Made by a program: the position numbers and the translations under genes
Shown here: in pieces, positions 53,549 to 62,331 of the stretch
Layout of the letters: each line of letters opens with the position of its first letter
Numbering within the stretch: the first letter of the stretch is position 1
The notes under the pieces: model-generated
Told to the model about the DNA's origin: nothing
The model's input: only the letters and a program-made list of their open reading frames with translations
Database searches by the model: none
NCBI RefSeq assembly: GCF_032586155.1
Contig: NZ_JAWHTC010000002.1
Span: 620,001 to 684,000 of the forward strand
Length of the DNA: 64,000 nucleotides
Source: JAWHTC01 sp032586155
Lineage (GTDB): Bacteria; Pseudomonadota; Alphaproteobacteria; Rhodobacterales; Rhodobacteraceae
Reading direction: 5' to 3'

Positions 53549-54481
53549 ATGTCCGATTTACCGAGAAAAACTGGCCGCGCCCAGCTGCCATCCACTGAGG
53601 TGAAAGACCTACTGGAAGCCGCTTATGCAGCCAACACGCGGCGAGCCTATCGATCCGACATCGCTTCCTTCCTGGAATGGGGTGGTTCGATCCCGTCAAC
53701 GCCGGAAGAGATCGCAGCATTTATCGCGTTCCGTGCAAACAATTGCACAGTGGCCACAATCCGACGCCAAATGGCGGCTTTGTCGTCGCTACATACTTCC
53801 CTTGGGTACTTGCCCAACCCGCTCAAAAGTCGTCTCATCGCCTCTACGATGCGAGGTCTGGACCGGATACACGGACAACCCCAGAGGGCTGTTGAACCGC
53901 TCTTGATCGAACAGTTGCGATTGATCCTAGACGGAATGCCCGCCTCACCTGTTGGGAAACGTGACGCTGCGCTCCTGACGATTGGGTTTGCTGGGGCGAT
54001 GCGGCGCTCAGAGCTGGTCGGGATCGACTTTGAGGATATTGACGTCGTTTCGGCCGGGATACGCATCATGATCCGGCGCAGCAAGATTGACCAATCGGGG
54101 CGTGGCCGCATTATCGCTGTCCCGCGTGGTTGGACCCGGTATTGTCCAATCCGTTACCTCGAAGCCTGGACCGACGAGTTGGCAGATCAGGAAGGCGCGG
54201 TGTTCAGGTCGTGTTCGAAAGGCGGGCGCGTAAATAGTGCGCGTCTTTCGGTCGAGGCCGTTGCGACTATCGTCAAACGACATGTTGAGCGAATTGGCCT
54301 GAACCCGACCAAGTACTCCGGCCACTCGCTGCGAGCCGGGTATGTTACAAGCGCCGTTCAAGTCGGTGCTGCGGAGCACTCCATTCGGAAGCAGACAGGG
54401 CACGCATCCAGCGCGACAATGGAGCGTTACATCCGTTTGGCCAACTTGTTCGAAGACAACCCAACCGGATTGATGTTTTAG
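53549..54481 (+). CDS. Second tyrosine recombinase
   Basis: 310 aa, XerC/D-sized, without the arm-binding domain of the island integrase. It has an N-terminal SAM-like domain (TRRAYRSDIASFLEWG). The catalytic residues are Arg in GAMRRSEL (about 151), Lys in RRSKIDQ, H-x2-R in SGHSLRAG (about 256), His in TGHAS and Tyr in MERYIRL (about 292). All catalytic residues are present, so it is likely active. It is paired with the RarA-like gene upstream and followed by an IS3 stump. It may mobilise a smaller cassette inside the island. Confidence 0.93.
   Translation: MSDLPRKTGRAQLPSTEVKDLLEAAYAANTRRAYRSDIASFLEWGGSIPSTPEEIAAFIAFRANNCTVATIRRQMAALSSLHTSLGYLPNPLKSRLIASTMRGLDRIHGQPQRAVEPLLIEQLRLILDGMPASPVGKRDAALLTIGFAGAMRRSELVGIDFEDIDVVSAGIRIMIRRSKIDQSGRGRIIAVPRGWTRYCPIRYLEAWTDELADQEGAVFRSCSKGGRVNSARLSVEAVATIVKRHVERIGLNPTKYSGHSLRAGYVTSAVQVGAAEHSIRKQTGHASSATMERYIRLANLFEDNPTGLMF
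53733..53748. repeat. GTGCAA-N4-TTGCAC palindrome, copy 3 (inside the recombinase gene)
   Basis: A perfect copy within the codons for FRANNCTV. The 18-mer starting here is the reverse complement of the copy at 47060. Because it is coding it may be fortuitous, or may let the recombinase gene carry its own site. Confidence 0.4.
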
Positions 54482-54500
54482 CAAACCCACTTGGATGAAT

Positions 54501-54634
54501 TGAGGTGCCCCTAGATTTGTAGACACTTTGCTTGGTAATTTTGGAAGCAAAGGACGATGCAAATGCCAGGGCGAATTCGCTACTCGGACGAGTTCAAGGT
54601 CGACGTGGTGGCGCAGGTCACTGAGCGCGGATAG
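54501..54634 (+). mobile_element. IS3-family remnant (left end and orfA start)
   Basis: An end-like sequence TGAGGTGCCCCTAGATTTG begins at 54501. An ATG at 54563 then starts 23 codons (MPGRIRYSDEFKVDVVAQVTE and RG) that match the N-terminus of IS3-family OrfA (R-Y-S-D-E-F-K). The reading stops at TAG 54632-54634 and the rest of the transposase is gone. It lies just after the recombinase gene, between it and the channel-like gene. The gap to 54801 has no other supported gene. Confidence 0.7.
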
Positions 54635-54801
54635 GGTTGCTGTGAAAGGGTCCAAGAAGAACAATGCAGCAAGCTAATGCACTGAATTGGTCCCAATCAT
54701 TCTGAGACATAGGGGTCGGACAGTCAAAGAACCCACCTGTTCTTTCCTGATACGCAGCATTCGTCAGCCTGACCAATTGTTCGACTTGACCTTCGGGATG
54801 C

Positions 54802-55446
54802 TTAGGAGCCGCGGGTGGGTACTGCCGATCCAATCAGGACGGTGAAGAACACAAACGTGCATGCGAGCTCGGTCAAAAACAGCCCCCGGACGTATGAAGT
54901 GCAGGGCTCAAAGCCTGGGTAGGTTAAAGTGAAAGCATTAGCCGTGCTAAGGTAAAACGCATCGAAGAAATTCGGGCTATCCGCCCGAGGCCAAACAATT
55001 TGATCGGCCACATGAATTTGGTAGATGTATGCGTAACTCACCAAATAGAACAGAATCGCTTGAAGCAGGTTTAAGAAGCGTCTTCGCTGGCTCTTGATGT
55101 CAGCTCTCTGCGATATATCTCTCTGCCACCCGTGGTCGTAGAAGTAGCTAAAGACATTGAAAAATATCAGCAAGAAGACCAACTTGTCCGACAGAAAGAA
55201 ATCGAGGTTCCAACATATCAGACATCCGAGAAGCGCCCACTTCAGGATAATAAAGACGTCTATGGTGTCATTTATTATTTTCAGATTTCGGGGATTCTGA
55301 GGACCTATTTTCACAAATTTCAACTGAAAAGACTTGGTTGCTGCAAGTTTTAGGATTTCCCCTGGATCCGCCCTAATTACAGCTTTGAATACGAAGTCAA
55401 AGATTTCGACAAAAAATCCATTTGTTCTCAAGGCGCACGTCTCCAT
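54802..55446 (-). CDS. Ion-channel-like membrane protein
   Basis: 214 aa. Residues 1-60 are a soluble start. There are hydrophobic helices at about 63-78, 83-100 and 126-145, then a pore-like loop FYLSTANAFTLTYPGFEP (about 164-181) and a last helix GLFLTELACTFVFFTVLIGSAV. This is the layout of two-helix K+ channels (Ion_trans_2), but the filter TLTYPG departs from T-V-G-Y-G, so selectivity is uncertain. Channel-like proteins are frequent effectors in defence islands; here no partner is evident. Confidence 0.65.
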   Translation of the reverse strand: METCALRTNGFFVEIFDFVFKAVIRADPGEILKLAATKSFQLKFVKIGPQNPRNLKIINDTIDVFIILKWALLGCLICWNLDFFLSDKLVFLLIFFNVFSYFYDHGWQRDISQRADIKSQRRRFLNLLQAILFYLVSYAYIYQIHVADQIVWPRADSPNFFDAFYLSTANAFTLTYPGFEPCTSYVRGLFLTELACTFVFFTVLIGSAVPTRGS

Positions 55447-56129
55447 ATTCGTCGTAGTAAGCTAAGCAGAAATCTTAGCTGAAGACTAGGCTCCAGACTC
55501 ACAATCAGAGAACGCAACGCCATACCTCGCTGCTTCTGTTTGTCTTTGTGCGGTCGTGCCAGCTTCAGCGTTACTCAAGTGCCCGAGCATCCCTCGCTTT
55601 TCCGCGGGCTTTTGCTTGCTGCTCAGGATGTCCGGGACTACGGTTACGAAGCTCTCGCCGCACACGTGTGTGTTGCCTGTTCTAAGGTTTTTCGCGCCGA
55701 GGCTGCTTCTTCGTCCCGGTGCGTGAAGATCAACATCTCGTAGATTCCGTCGGCCTGATCACAAGTATTCCTTGATTTTAGTGCGCCAAACTGCCACTTA
55801 TGGCTTGTAAAACAAGAGAGAGCGAGCTAACAGCCGAGCTTAAGAATTTTACAGCACGGCTGTGCGCACGAGAGGCAAGTGCAAAAGGCTCTCCAATGGC
55901 ACGGCGAGAAGAGGCTAAGATGTTATATCCAAACGCTCCTCGAGTAAAAGGGGTTCGAGCGGCTGAGCTTTGCAGAACGGTCCTCCAGCCGAACCGTCCT
56001 CCCGTGCGCGGTATGAAAAACAACGGCGTCGACAGCCCGTACCGTCGCCCACTCAAAAATGATGAAAAGCAGTTGTTAGCACTCAATATTGAGCGGACAC
56101 TGGTTCTCAACGGCTAGGCGCTCCCCAAC
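55447..56129. other. 683-bp region without a confident gene
   Basis: A plus frame of 105 codons (55800-56117, Lys/Arg-rich) and a minus frame of 110 codons (55778-56110) overlap almost completely. A 67-codon plus frame lies at 55540-55743, and an open minus frame without a start covers about 55500-55745. None has a ribosome binding site or family I recognise. The plus frame at 55800 ends 12 bp before the gene at 56130 and could be its operon partner; decayed genes are as likely. Confidence 0.4.
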
Positions 56130-56774
56130 ATGAGAGCTTTAGGGAGCGTTTCAGCCAGAATTCGTGAGATTTACCGCGAGCACTATGAGCCCCGTGAACC
56201 TCAGCGGTACGCTACACTAATTGATGTGTTCAATAAGATCTCTGACATCGTCGAGGCAACACATCATGGATCTACAGTCGTAGTTGACCACGCAGCGCTC
56301 GCAGAGGCGGTTCGCTCATACTATCTCGATACAATTAGATACAAAGACTACCACTTTGACCCCGATGAAGTTGGCCCGAACTTGGAGTCTGCCCTTGCGA
56401 AGTACGGAATTGAAGACCTAGGGTCTCTTTCGCCGCTTTCACCTGAGTGGAGCCACATTCTCCATTCGACCGTGAATATTAACGGTTCGAAAGCTGCGGC
56501 CTATATGGTCAAGTGGATATTACGTTATAAACCAGTTTCGGTTCTAAGCCTTGCTGAAGAGGTTGAGAACAAACCTCACAGCACAATCGTTGCCAATATC
56601 AACGAGATTTACGCACTGAACTGTGCGCTCTTGGAGCTCGGAATCGATAGTGTCGAGGTCTCTCAGCAAAAGCTAGACGAGCTAATTTATTGCTTCCGCT
56701 TTCGATCTTTTGACGAAGCATCGTATTTCATGATCCTGACTGAGGATTATTTGCTTGATAAGCCGAGAGGCTAG
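56130..56774 (+). CDS. Hypothetical protein paired with a DUF4062-like protein
   Basis: 214 aa, soluble, mostly helical, rich in acidic residues, with no signal or membrane segment. Residues 90-110 (YGIEDLGSLSPLSPEWSHILHSTVNINGS) and the C-terminal FRSFDEASYFMILTEDYLLDKP are the most distinctive parts. I do not recognise a family. Five bp separate it from the DUF4062/TIR-like gene, so the two form a unit, and it may be the sensor or regulator of that protein. Confidence 0.75.
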   Translation: MRALGSVSARIREIYREHYEPREPQRYATLIDVFNKISDIVEATHHGSTVVVDHAALAEAVRSYYLDTIRYKDYHFDPDEVGPNLESALAKYGIEDLGSLSPLSPEWSHILHSTVNINGSKAAAYMVKWILRYKPVSVLSLAEEVENKPHSTIVANINEIYALNCALLELGIDSVEVSQQKLDELIYCFRFRSFDEASYFMILTEDYLLDKPRG

Positions 56775-56779
56775 GTTCA

Positions 56780-57256
56780 TTGTTCAAGGTCTTTGTTTCA
56801 TCTCCGGTAGCCGGACTAGAACCCTACCGTGAAGCCGTTGGACTGGCTTCGCGGCTCGGTCAGGGTCGAATCGAATTCTTCATGTTTGAGCACTACGAAA
56901 ACCGTCGTGTTCCCGAGAAAACGATTGTCGAAAGCATACTCGACACCTCTGGGGACGAATTTGATGCTTTCTTAATGTTCTTTCAAGACCGCCTTGGAAA
57001 CGGAACTCTGGAAGAGCTCGAAGCCTTCGAACGAATAATGCGCCCAAAGAACCCAGATATCGAAGTTTGGTGGGCACAGGTCTATTGCGAAGCGCATGAT
57101 GAGGAAGTTGCGCAAGTATTGGAGCGTTTCAACCAGGAAGAAAACACCGGAATGCCATGTGTCAAAGGCGAAGAATGGTTGAATCACCCGGACAAACTTC
57201 GAAACCGAGTCGTTAACCAAATAATTGAATCGTTGGGAAGGCGGGCTGACCTATGA
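56780..57256 (+). CDS. DUF4062/TIR-like domain protein
   Basis: 158 aa, TTG start at 56780 with AGAGG upstream. The opening MFKVFVSSPVAGLEPYREAV is the DUF4062 pattern (V-F-V/I-S-S-x-x-x-x-L-x-x-x-R), and FDAFLMFFQDRLGNGTLEELEAFE corresponds to its second strand and the conserved Glu-containing helix. DUF4062 is related to TIR/SLOG-type nucleotide-processing domains found as sensors or NADase effectors in immune systems. It is a single domain here, next to an unknown 214-aa protein. Confidence 0.7.
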   Translation: MFKVFVSSPVAGLEPYREAVGLASRLGQGRIEFFMFEHYENRRVPEKTIVESILDTSGDEFDAFLMFFQDRLGNGTLEELEAFERIMRPKNPDIEVWWAQVYCEAHDEEVAQVLERFNQEENTGMPCVKGEEWLNHPDKLRNRVVNQIIESLGRRADL

Positions 57257-57444
57257 CCCGCAAGTCAAGTGGCGAGCGACTAGCTCCGTAGGCAGCTGTC
57301 CGCTGAGCAGACTCGCTAAAAAAACAGAATGCTGTGCGATCGATCGAGGTCCGGTTTGAGGGGCCGCACCGCAGCATGGATCAGTTGTGGTCAACGGCAG
57401 CTGTGGCCGAAACTCAGCATTTTCTCAATTTCGCAGCAGGGCTT

Positions 57445-57460
57445 GTGCAAGTATTTGCAC
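57445..57460. repeat. GTGCAA-N4-TTGCAC palindrome, copy 4
   Basis: A perfect copy in the 285-bp convergent gap between the DUF4062-like gene and the restriction operon. On the minus strand it reads TTAGTGCAAAT, identical to the second unit of the left terminal repeat. A 95-codon plus frame crossing this site into the restriction operon is not a likely gene. Confidence 0.55.
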
Positions 57461-57541
57461 TAAGACAGCAACTACAGCACGCGTCTGATGATCATAGGTT
57501 CAAGAATAGTGTTTCTAGCAGCCAGCCACTTGTGTGGGTAT

Positions 57542-57976
57542 TTAATGAACCCTCCGCCAGCCTACCAGTTTTACTCTTACTGGTTGAGGCACTTCGGTTT
57601 TTGAGTCGTTTTCACGCCTGATTTTAATGCGAATTCTGCCAGAGCGCGGTATCCCCGAGATAGACAGAATTTCACCTTCCCGCGCTCCAAGTGCTCTTAA
57701 CGCTTTTGTCATGTGCGTTATCCGATATTCGTCGCGGGTACCTCGGTCCGAGTGGAATTTGTTATTGTAGTACACGTATCGGAATTTCCACTCTATGCCT
57801 TCATCATCGGTCGCTACAAGCCAGGCATCAGGGTTCTTAGTCGACGGATCGAGCTCAGGCAGGAATGCGAGGAGATCTTTTTGGCATTTCGGAATGTGTA
57901 TTCCAGCCTGATGGGACTTTGTCTCACCAGTATCGTTTGCGGTTAACTCTTTCTCGAAAGTCATTTCGTTGCTCAT
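57542..57976 (-). CDS. EcoRII-N-like DNA-binding protein of the restriction operon
   Basis: 144 aa. TFEKELTANDTGETKSHQAGIHIPK (about 5-29), RYVYYNNKFHSDRGTRDEYRITHM and ALGAREGEILSISG match the N-terminal effector domain of EcoRII (B3-like DNA recognition; 'L-S-x-N-D-T-G-x-T-G-x-H-Q-x-G' and 'T-R-x-E-Y-R'). There is no nuclease domain. It is the last gene of the operon, overlapping the helicase by 4 bp, and probably supplies sequence recognition to the ATPase/nuclease partners. Confidence 0.82.
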   Translation of the reverse strand: MSNEMTFEKELTANDTGETKSHQAGIHIPKCQKDLLAFLPELDPSTKNPDAWLVATDDEGIEWKFRYVYYNNKFHSDRGTRDEYRITHMTKALRALGAREGEILSISGIPRSGRIRIKIRRENDSKTEVPQPVRVKLVGWRRVH

Positions 57977-59799
57977 TCAGTTCCTCCTGGTCGGATTGAT
58001 AGCGCTCGCTTGAGGTCGTCCGAGTCACGTGTCGAAACCGGGACGGCTTCGTTACCGAGGGCTTTTCTCCATTCGGAGCGGTCGATCATAACCCGCTCGA
58101 CAGTGTGCTCATAGAACAGCCGGTAGATGTATACCGGCTCAGTCTGCCCCCTGCGGTGGGCCCTGGCGCTTGCCTGTTTCTCAAGAGCCGGATTCCAAGA
58201 TTGCGTGTAATGGATCACAATTGTTGCAGCGGTAATATTTAACCCCGCGCCGGCTGCTTTAGGGTTGAGCACGAGACATCCGGGGCCTTCGTGCGCGCTG
58301 AACTCATTAACGATCTTCTGTCGTTCTTCCTGCGGCGTGCTCCCATTGATTGCACCCCAATAAGCTTCAGGAATCTGACGGTCTGCCGCCTCACGAATGA
58401 TTTCGCCACATCGGTTGAAAATGGCGAAAATCAGCACTTTCTTTCTTGCTGCAAATGCTTCCTTCAGAATTGCGGTCGTGCGCTCGATTTTGGGTGTCAG
58501 AAGGTCTTTGTCGGAAGAGCGTACAAGCGCGGTCTCTGCGTCTTTCGCGTCACCGCCTTCGTACTGAAGCCAAGGGTGTGCACAGAACAACTGAAGCTGC
58601 CCGGTTGCCACCAATGCGCCAGCAGTTGGATATTTCTCAAGTGTATTGTCCAGAACCTCATCATAGAGCGTCGCAAGCCTCGAACCGAGGTCGATCGGAA
58701 CATCAATGTCAATTCGATCAGGAAGATCAGAAGCGACATCCTTGACCTCCCGTCGAAGAACAACCGGATCCGTTAACCACGCGAGTTCTCGTGCCGCATC
58801 CTCCGTGTTTGGGAAGTCAATCTCGAATACTTCGCGCTCCCGTAACAGGCCGGGAATGGCTAGGTCGGCGAGTGACCAGAGGTCAAGAAGTGATGTTTCG
58901 ACAGGTGTACCTGTCATTGGTATTGTTCGCTGTCGAGGAAGCCTTGCGATATGCTGACGCCGTCCGGAATCTGGGTTTTTCAAGGCCTGCGCTTCATCGC
59001 AAATCAGCCAGGACCACTCAACTCCTTCAAATATTGCTACGTCGTTTACAACCGTGTCGTAGGTTGAAAGGACAACCTGCGCCCGTTGCAGCCCGCTGCT
59101 TACACCGGTCCTTTTCCCACCGCGATGAATCAGTATTGATAGTGTCGGGGCGAAACGGAATATCTCCGACCGCCAGTTGGCGATAAGGCTCGTCGGGCAA
59201 ATGATAAGTGCTGGATGCTGCGTAGAGGGGCTTTGCAGCAGAAGCAGAGCAATTATCTGGATCGTCTTTCCAAGGCCCATTTCGTCAGCGAGAATAAGCC
59301 CGCCTGTGTGGGCAATCGTCCGATCCATCCAGCTTACGCCATTCGCCTGATAAGGAAAAAGAGTAGCATTCAACCCGTCAATCTGTTGGCTACCAACTTC
59401 TTCGTCAGCGACAGCTTTTGCTGGTCGGAACACACTGTCATCTGCTCGAATGGGGATCTCTTGGTCAGCTTCGCGCATGAGTGCAACAACTTGCGAAAAC
59501 ACCAGATTATCTGGGTCGCAGCCGTCGATTGCTTTACGGAAAAAGGATGGAATGTCGTGCGGAAGTGGATGGATGGTATGTCCATCTGCAACCCAGTTTG
59601 CCTCCGGGCTTGTGGCTTTCCAAGTTTTCTTTTCACCTTTGATGGTTTTTGTACCAGTGAGAATTGCCCGGAACCGGTCCCCCGACTTCTCAAGCAGAAT
59701 TTCTGGTTCGAGCAGCCGTTGGGAAATCTCAAAACCTTCAGGGGGAGAGGCCGCGAGCTCCCGAAACAGGAAGGGGAAATGCTCAACGCCTCTAGCCAT
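57973..59799 (-). CDS. SNF2-family helicase/translocase
   Basis: 608 aa. The N-terminal 140 residues are specific to this protein. The ATPase follows: DEMGLGKTIQIIALLL (motif I, about 191-206), STYDTV, WLICDEAQALKN (motif II) and MTGTPVE (III). In the second lobe are KVLIFAIFNRCGEI, LNPKAAGAGLNITAA (V) and SARAHRRGQTEPVYIYRLF (VI). It should translocate on double-stranded DNA for the restriction complex. It overlaps the HNH gene by 8 bp and the EcoRII-N-like gene by 4 bp. Confidence 0.93.
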   Translation of the reverse strand: MARGVEHFPFLFRELAASPPEGFEISQRLLEPEILLEKSGDRFRAILTGTKTIKGEKKTWKATSPEANWVADGHTIHPLPHDIPSFFRKAIDGCDPDNLVFSQVVALMREADQEIPIRADDSVFRPAKAVADEEVGSQQIDGLNATLFPYQANGVSWMDRTIAHTGGLILADEMGLGKTIQIIALLLLQSPSTQHPALIICPTSLIANWRSEIFRFAPTLSILIHRGGKRTGVSSGLQRAQVVLSTYDTVVNDVAIFEGVEWSWLICDEAQALKNPDSGRRQHIARLPRQRTIPMTGTPVETSLLDLWSLADLAIPGLLREREVFEIDFPNTEDAARELAWLTDPVVLRREVKDVASDLPDRIDIDVPIDLGSRLATLYDEVLDNTLEKYPTAGALVATGQLQLFCAHPWLQYEGGDAKDAETALVRSSDKDLLTPKIERTTAILKEAFAARKKVLIFAIFNRCGEIIREAADRQIPEAYWGAINGSTPQEERQKIVNEFSAHEGPGCLVLNPKAAGAGLNITAATIVIHYTQSWNPALEKQASARAHRRGQTEPVYIYRLFYEHTVERVMIDRSEWRKALGNEAVPVSTRDSDDLKRALSIRPGGTE

Positions 59800-60625
59800 T
59801 TTGTTTCATCATCTCTGCGACCTGCTCGGGAGTCCACGGTACCGGGCGACGGGTATGCACCGCGCTATGGCAGTTTGGACAGAGCGGGATCAAATCGGTT
59901 GTAGGATCGTAAACTCGGGGTTCGTCGGAAAGCGAAAGCGGTTGAAGGTGATGAACTTCAATTATCTCGCCGGCTTCTCCGTAAACTGCTTTTGGGTCAC
60001 ATTTACAGATTTTGCAGTACGCGCCGTGGATTCGCAGGCACAATAGCCTGTTTCGCGGATTGCGTTCCCTTCTCCTCACTTCAAGGACGGAAACCGCACC
60101 CTCTTTTGCCGCCTCTTCCTCCTGCATAGCCGTGCTATCGGCAGCGTCATAACCGTAGAGCTCAGCCATAGCCGCCAGCATGGGAGTGACTAAGTCACGA
60201 CAGGTTTCGACGATTACGTCCTCATCGTACCGGTTCTGCAACCCACGCTTTTGGGCCGTGATCGTGAACTGCCCGTTAGTGAGCTCCCAAGAGGTTAGGC
60301 TTTGCTGCCCGCCTACAACGACCGAAATGGAGTCGTCTTTCCTGACGGACGCAATCAGCGCTCTTGCAAGTTGGATCTCTTCGTCACTTGCATTTTGCAT
60401 TTGCTTGATCGTGTCTGCGGCAAAATTTCCAAATGTCAGTTGTGCAACGAAGCCGTTCAGGCCCTTGGGGCGAAGCGTTACTGCCGGACTGTGCGATCTC
60501 CTCAGGTCCAGAAACGACAGAACTAGCCCGGATTGAATGCCATGAGCGTCCTCTTCCATCCTTATGCTGGCGCCGGTGCCTGCCGCTACTTCCTCCAGGA
60601 TAAGACGTTTTTTGTGTTCGAGCAT
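59792..60625 (-). CDS. HNH endonuclease
   Basis: 277 aa. The C-terminal HNH domain has CKICKC as the first zinc pair (about 209-214). EVHHLQPLS follows, with the catalytic H-H at about 230, and then PTTDLIPLCPNCHSAVH (second Cys pair and last His). Residues 1-190 are an unfamiliar alpha/beta domain, perhaps for DNA binding or complex formation. Its ATG follows the GHKL-ATPase stop without a gap (TAAATG), so the two are translationally coupled. It is the probable DNA-cutting subunit. Confidence 0.9.
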   Translation of the reverse strand: MLEHKKRLILEEVAAGTGASIRMEEDAHGIQSGLVLSFLDLRRSHSPAVTLRPKGLNGFVAQLTFGNFAADTIKQMQNASDEEIQLARALIASVRKDDSISVVVGGQQSLTSWELTNGQFTITAQKRGLQNRYDEDVIVETCRDLVTPMLAAMAELYGYDAADSTAMQEEEAAKEGAVSVLEVRRRERNPRNRLLCLRIHGAYCKICKCDPKAVYGEAGEIIEVHHLQPLSLSDEPRVYDPTTDLIPLCPNCHSAVHTRRPVPWTPEQVAEMMKQNG

Positions 60626-62260
60626 TTACTCGTCCTGCAGGTCTGCTTCCGCCATATCCTCTTCATCGGGAAGCGGCACCTCACGTAACAACTTCTTCAG
60701 ATTGCTTGAAATCTCTTCGCGTATGTCTTCAAAGATATCCTCGAGCTCTGAGTTCGTGTTGTTCTGTTCAGCGACAGCGAATGCCCATAGCAGCAGATCC
60801 ATGCCCTCAACGGCGTAACCGCTCGCAGCTGCACGTTGATATATCTTCTGATAAAAATCATGGTGTTTGTTTATGCTGACACCCGGAACAAGTGCGCCGT
60901 CGTCGTCCTTCCGCATCGCCGGTTCCCAGAGATGCCCGCTGGTAATGCTTTCTGACGCCTCAACGTGGATGTTGTCCGGATCAACGCTCTTGTCGATATG
61001 TACTCGGAGATTGATCCCTGCACCTCTATTGTTGTCGAGGGTCACAGATTTTCCAGAAGGATCCGCAGACAGAATTGCCGGTTTTTTGGTGTTCGGCGTT
61101 CCGCCTATGGCTTTGTTGGAGCTCGTATGATCGACGCCACGTTCAACAATAACTGCGCGTTCTTTTCGTCGGTACCGGTTGCCCGCTTCTCTGTAGGTAG
61201 GTGCAAGCAACTCCTTGAGTGCCTCTTCAAGAGCAGGATCAAACCGAATTTTCGATTTGTCCACCGGCACATGGAAAGCGTCGTCCAGCTTGTGGTCGAA
61301 GTCGAACTCGACACGTAGCAACGAGTAGTGTGGCTCCACCGCCCCAAACACGCCCAACCAACCGCCCTGTTGGATGAGGCGGCCTTCGCGATGAATGTAA
61401 AAACCCTGTCCCCGGTTGGTTATCCTGGCGATTTTCTTTTCTTCATCCGTCAGATCCCTGCTATTCGGGAGAATCCAAGCGCGAATATGCGCAGTCTCGA
61501 TCTCTCCGTCCTCAGTCTCGATTTCGAGGGTTTGCTGTACTTCCGGAAGAACTTGGTCAGCTTTCTCTGGGTAAAATGGATTCCATGGTTCAACCGCCTC
61601 TCCGTTGATGGAGATCGTGATGTTGCGCTGCCGATCATCTTCGTGGTCGAGGAACCTATAGTAAATAACTGAAACGTGCTCCTTCAGACGTCTGTAAAGC
61701 TGACCGATTGCAAGACGTTCTTTGGCACCGCCTGGCTCATCATATTCCCTGGCTAGTATTCGGTCACAATTCTCCCAGATAACAAGCGTCCCGCGTTTGC
61801 CACACAATTCTTCGAAGGTTTCCCGCTCACCTCCAGAAACAGGCTCGCGGAGCATCTCCCAACGGTTACAGTCAGCTACATAGTCGAGATCCCAGGTGAG
61901 CTTTTCTAGAACTGCATCGCCAGATTTTCGCGAAAGAACCGAGTACTTCCGGCAAACCGAACTTGAGGCTGTTTTAAGACCAAGGCCGAACTTTCCGAGA
62001 CTGGCAAGATTCGCTCGTACAGGAGCACCGTAACGCATGGCATCGAAGAGCTCATCGTAGTCCATGCCCGATCCGTCATCACCAAAGAAAACGAACTTTC
62101 GTCCGTCCTCCATGATCTCAATCTGAACATTGACTTCAGTAGCATCCGCCGCAATTGAATTGTCGATGATGTCTGCGGCTGCAGTGTTGAAACTGTAACC
62201 AGTATCACGAAGGCCAAAGATCAGTCTGGTTGCGTCGGGCTGGTTGATGAGGTCTGACAT
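60626..62260 (-). CDS. MutL/MORC-like GHKL ATPase of the restriction operon
   Basis: 544 aa. The GHKL ATP-binding domain has the N-box AADIIDNSIAA (about 28-38), G1 GDDGSGMD (about 60-67) and G2 LGKFGLGLKTASS (about 88-100). A second domain with TRNRGQGFYIHREGRLI and HKLDDAFHVPVDKSKI follows, as in MORC/MutL S5-like folds, and the tail is acidic. Prokaryotic MORC-type ATPases linked with Dcm, Vsr, SNF2 and nuclease genes are a described restriction-modification class (Iyer, Abhiman and Aravind 2008). ATP-driven dimerisation probably clamps DNA for cleavage. Confidence 0.9.
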   Translation of the reverse strand: MSDLINQPDATRLIFGLRDTGYSFNTAAADIIDNSIAADATEVNVQIEIMEDGRKFVFFGDDGSGMDYDELFDAMRYGAPVRANLASLGKFGLGLKTASSSVCRKYSVLSRKSGDAVLEKLTWDLDYVADCNRWEMLREPVSGGERETFEELCGKRGTLVIWENCDRILAREYDEPGGAKERLAIGQLYRRLKEHVSVIYYRFLDHEDDRQRNITISINGEAVEPWNPFYPEKADQVLPEVQQTLEIETEDGEIETAHIRAWILPNSRDLTDEEKKIARITNRGQGFYIHREGRLIQQGGWLGVFGAVEPHYSLLRVEFDFDHKLDDAFHVPVDKSKIRFDPALEEALKELLAPTYREAGNRYRRKERAVIVERGVDHTSSNKAIGGTPNTKKPAILSADPSGKSVTLDNNRGAGINLRVHIDKSVDPDNIHVEASESITSGHLWEPAMRKDDDGALVPGVSINKHHDFYQKIYQRAAASGYAVEGMDLLLWAFAVAEQNNTNSELEDIFEDIREEISSNLKKLLREVPLPDEEDMAEADLQDE

Positions 62261-62331
62261 TTTGTCCCTTTTTCAAAGGCAATCCTATCTCGGCGCGTGA
62301 AACTGGAGGGTATGTCGTCAAACGACGCGCG

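Noticed and set aside
54618..54833. 71-codon minus frame overlapping the 3' end of the channel-like gene
   Set aside because: TTG start and out-of-frame overlap with the channel gene; no family or ribosome binding site.
55540..55743. 67-codon plus frame
   Set aside because: No ribosome binding site; an equally open frame exists on the other strand, so coding cannot be decided.
57334..57621. 95-codon plus frame
   Set aside because: Runs antisense into the EcoRII-N-like gene and crosses the palindrome; not credible as a gene.
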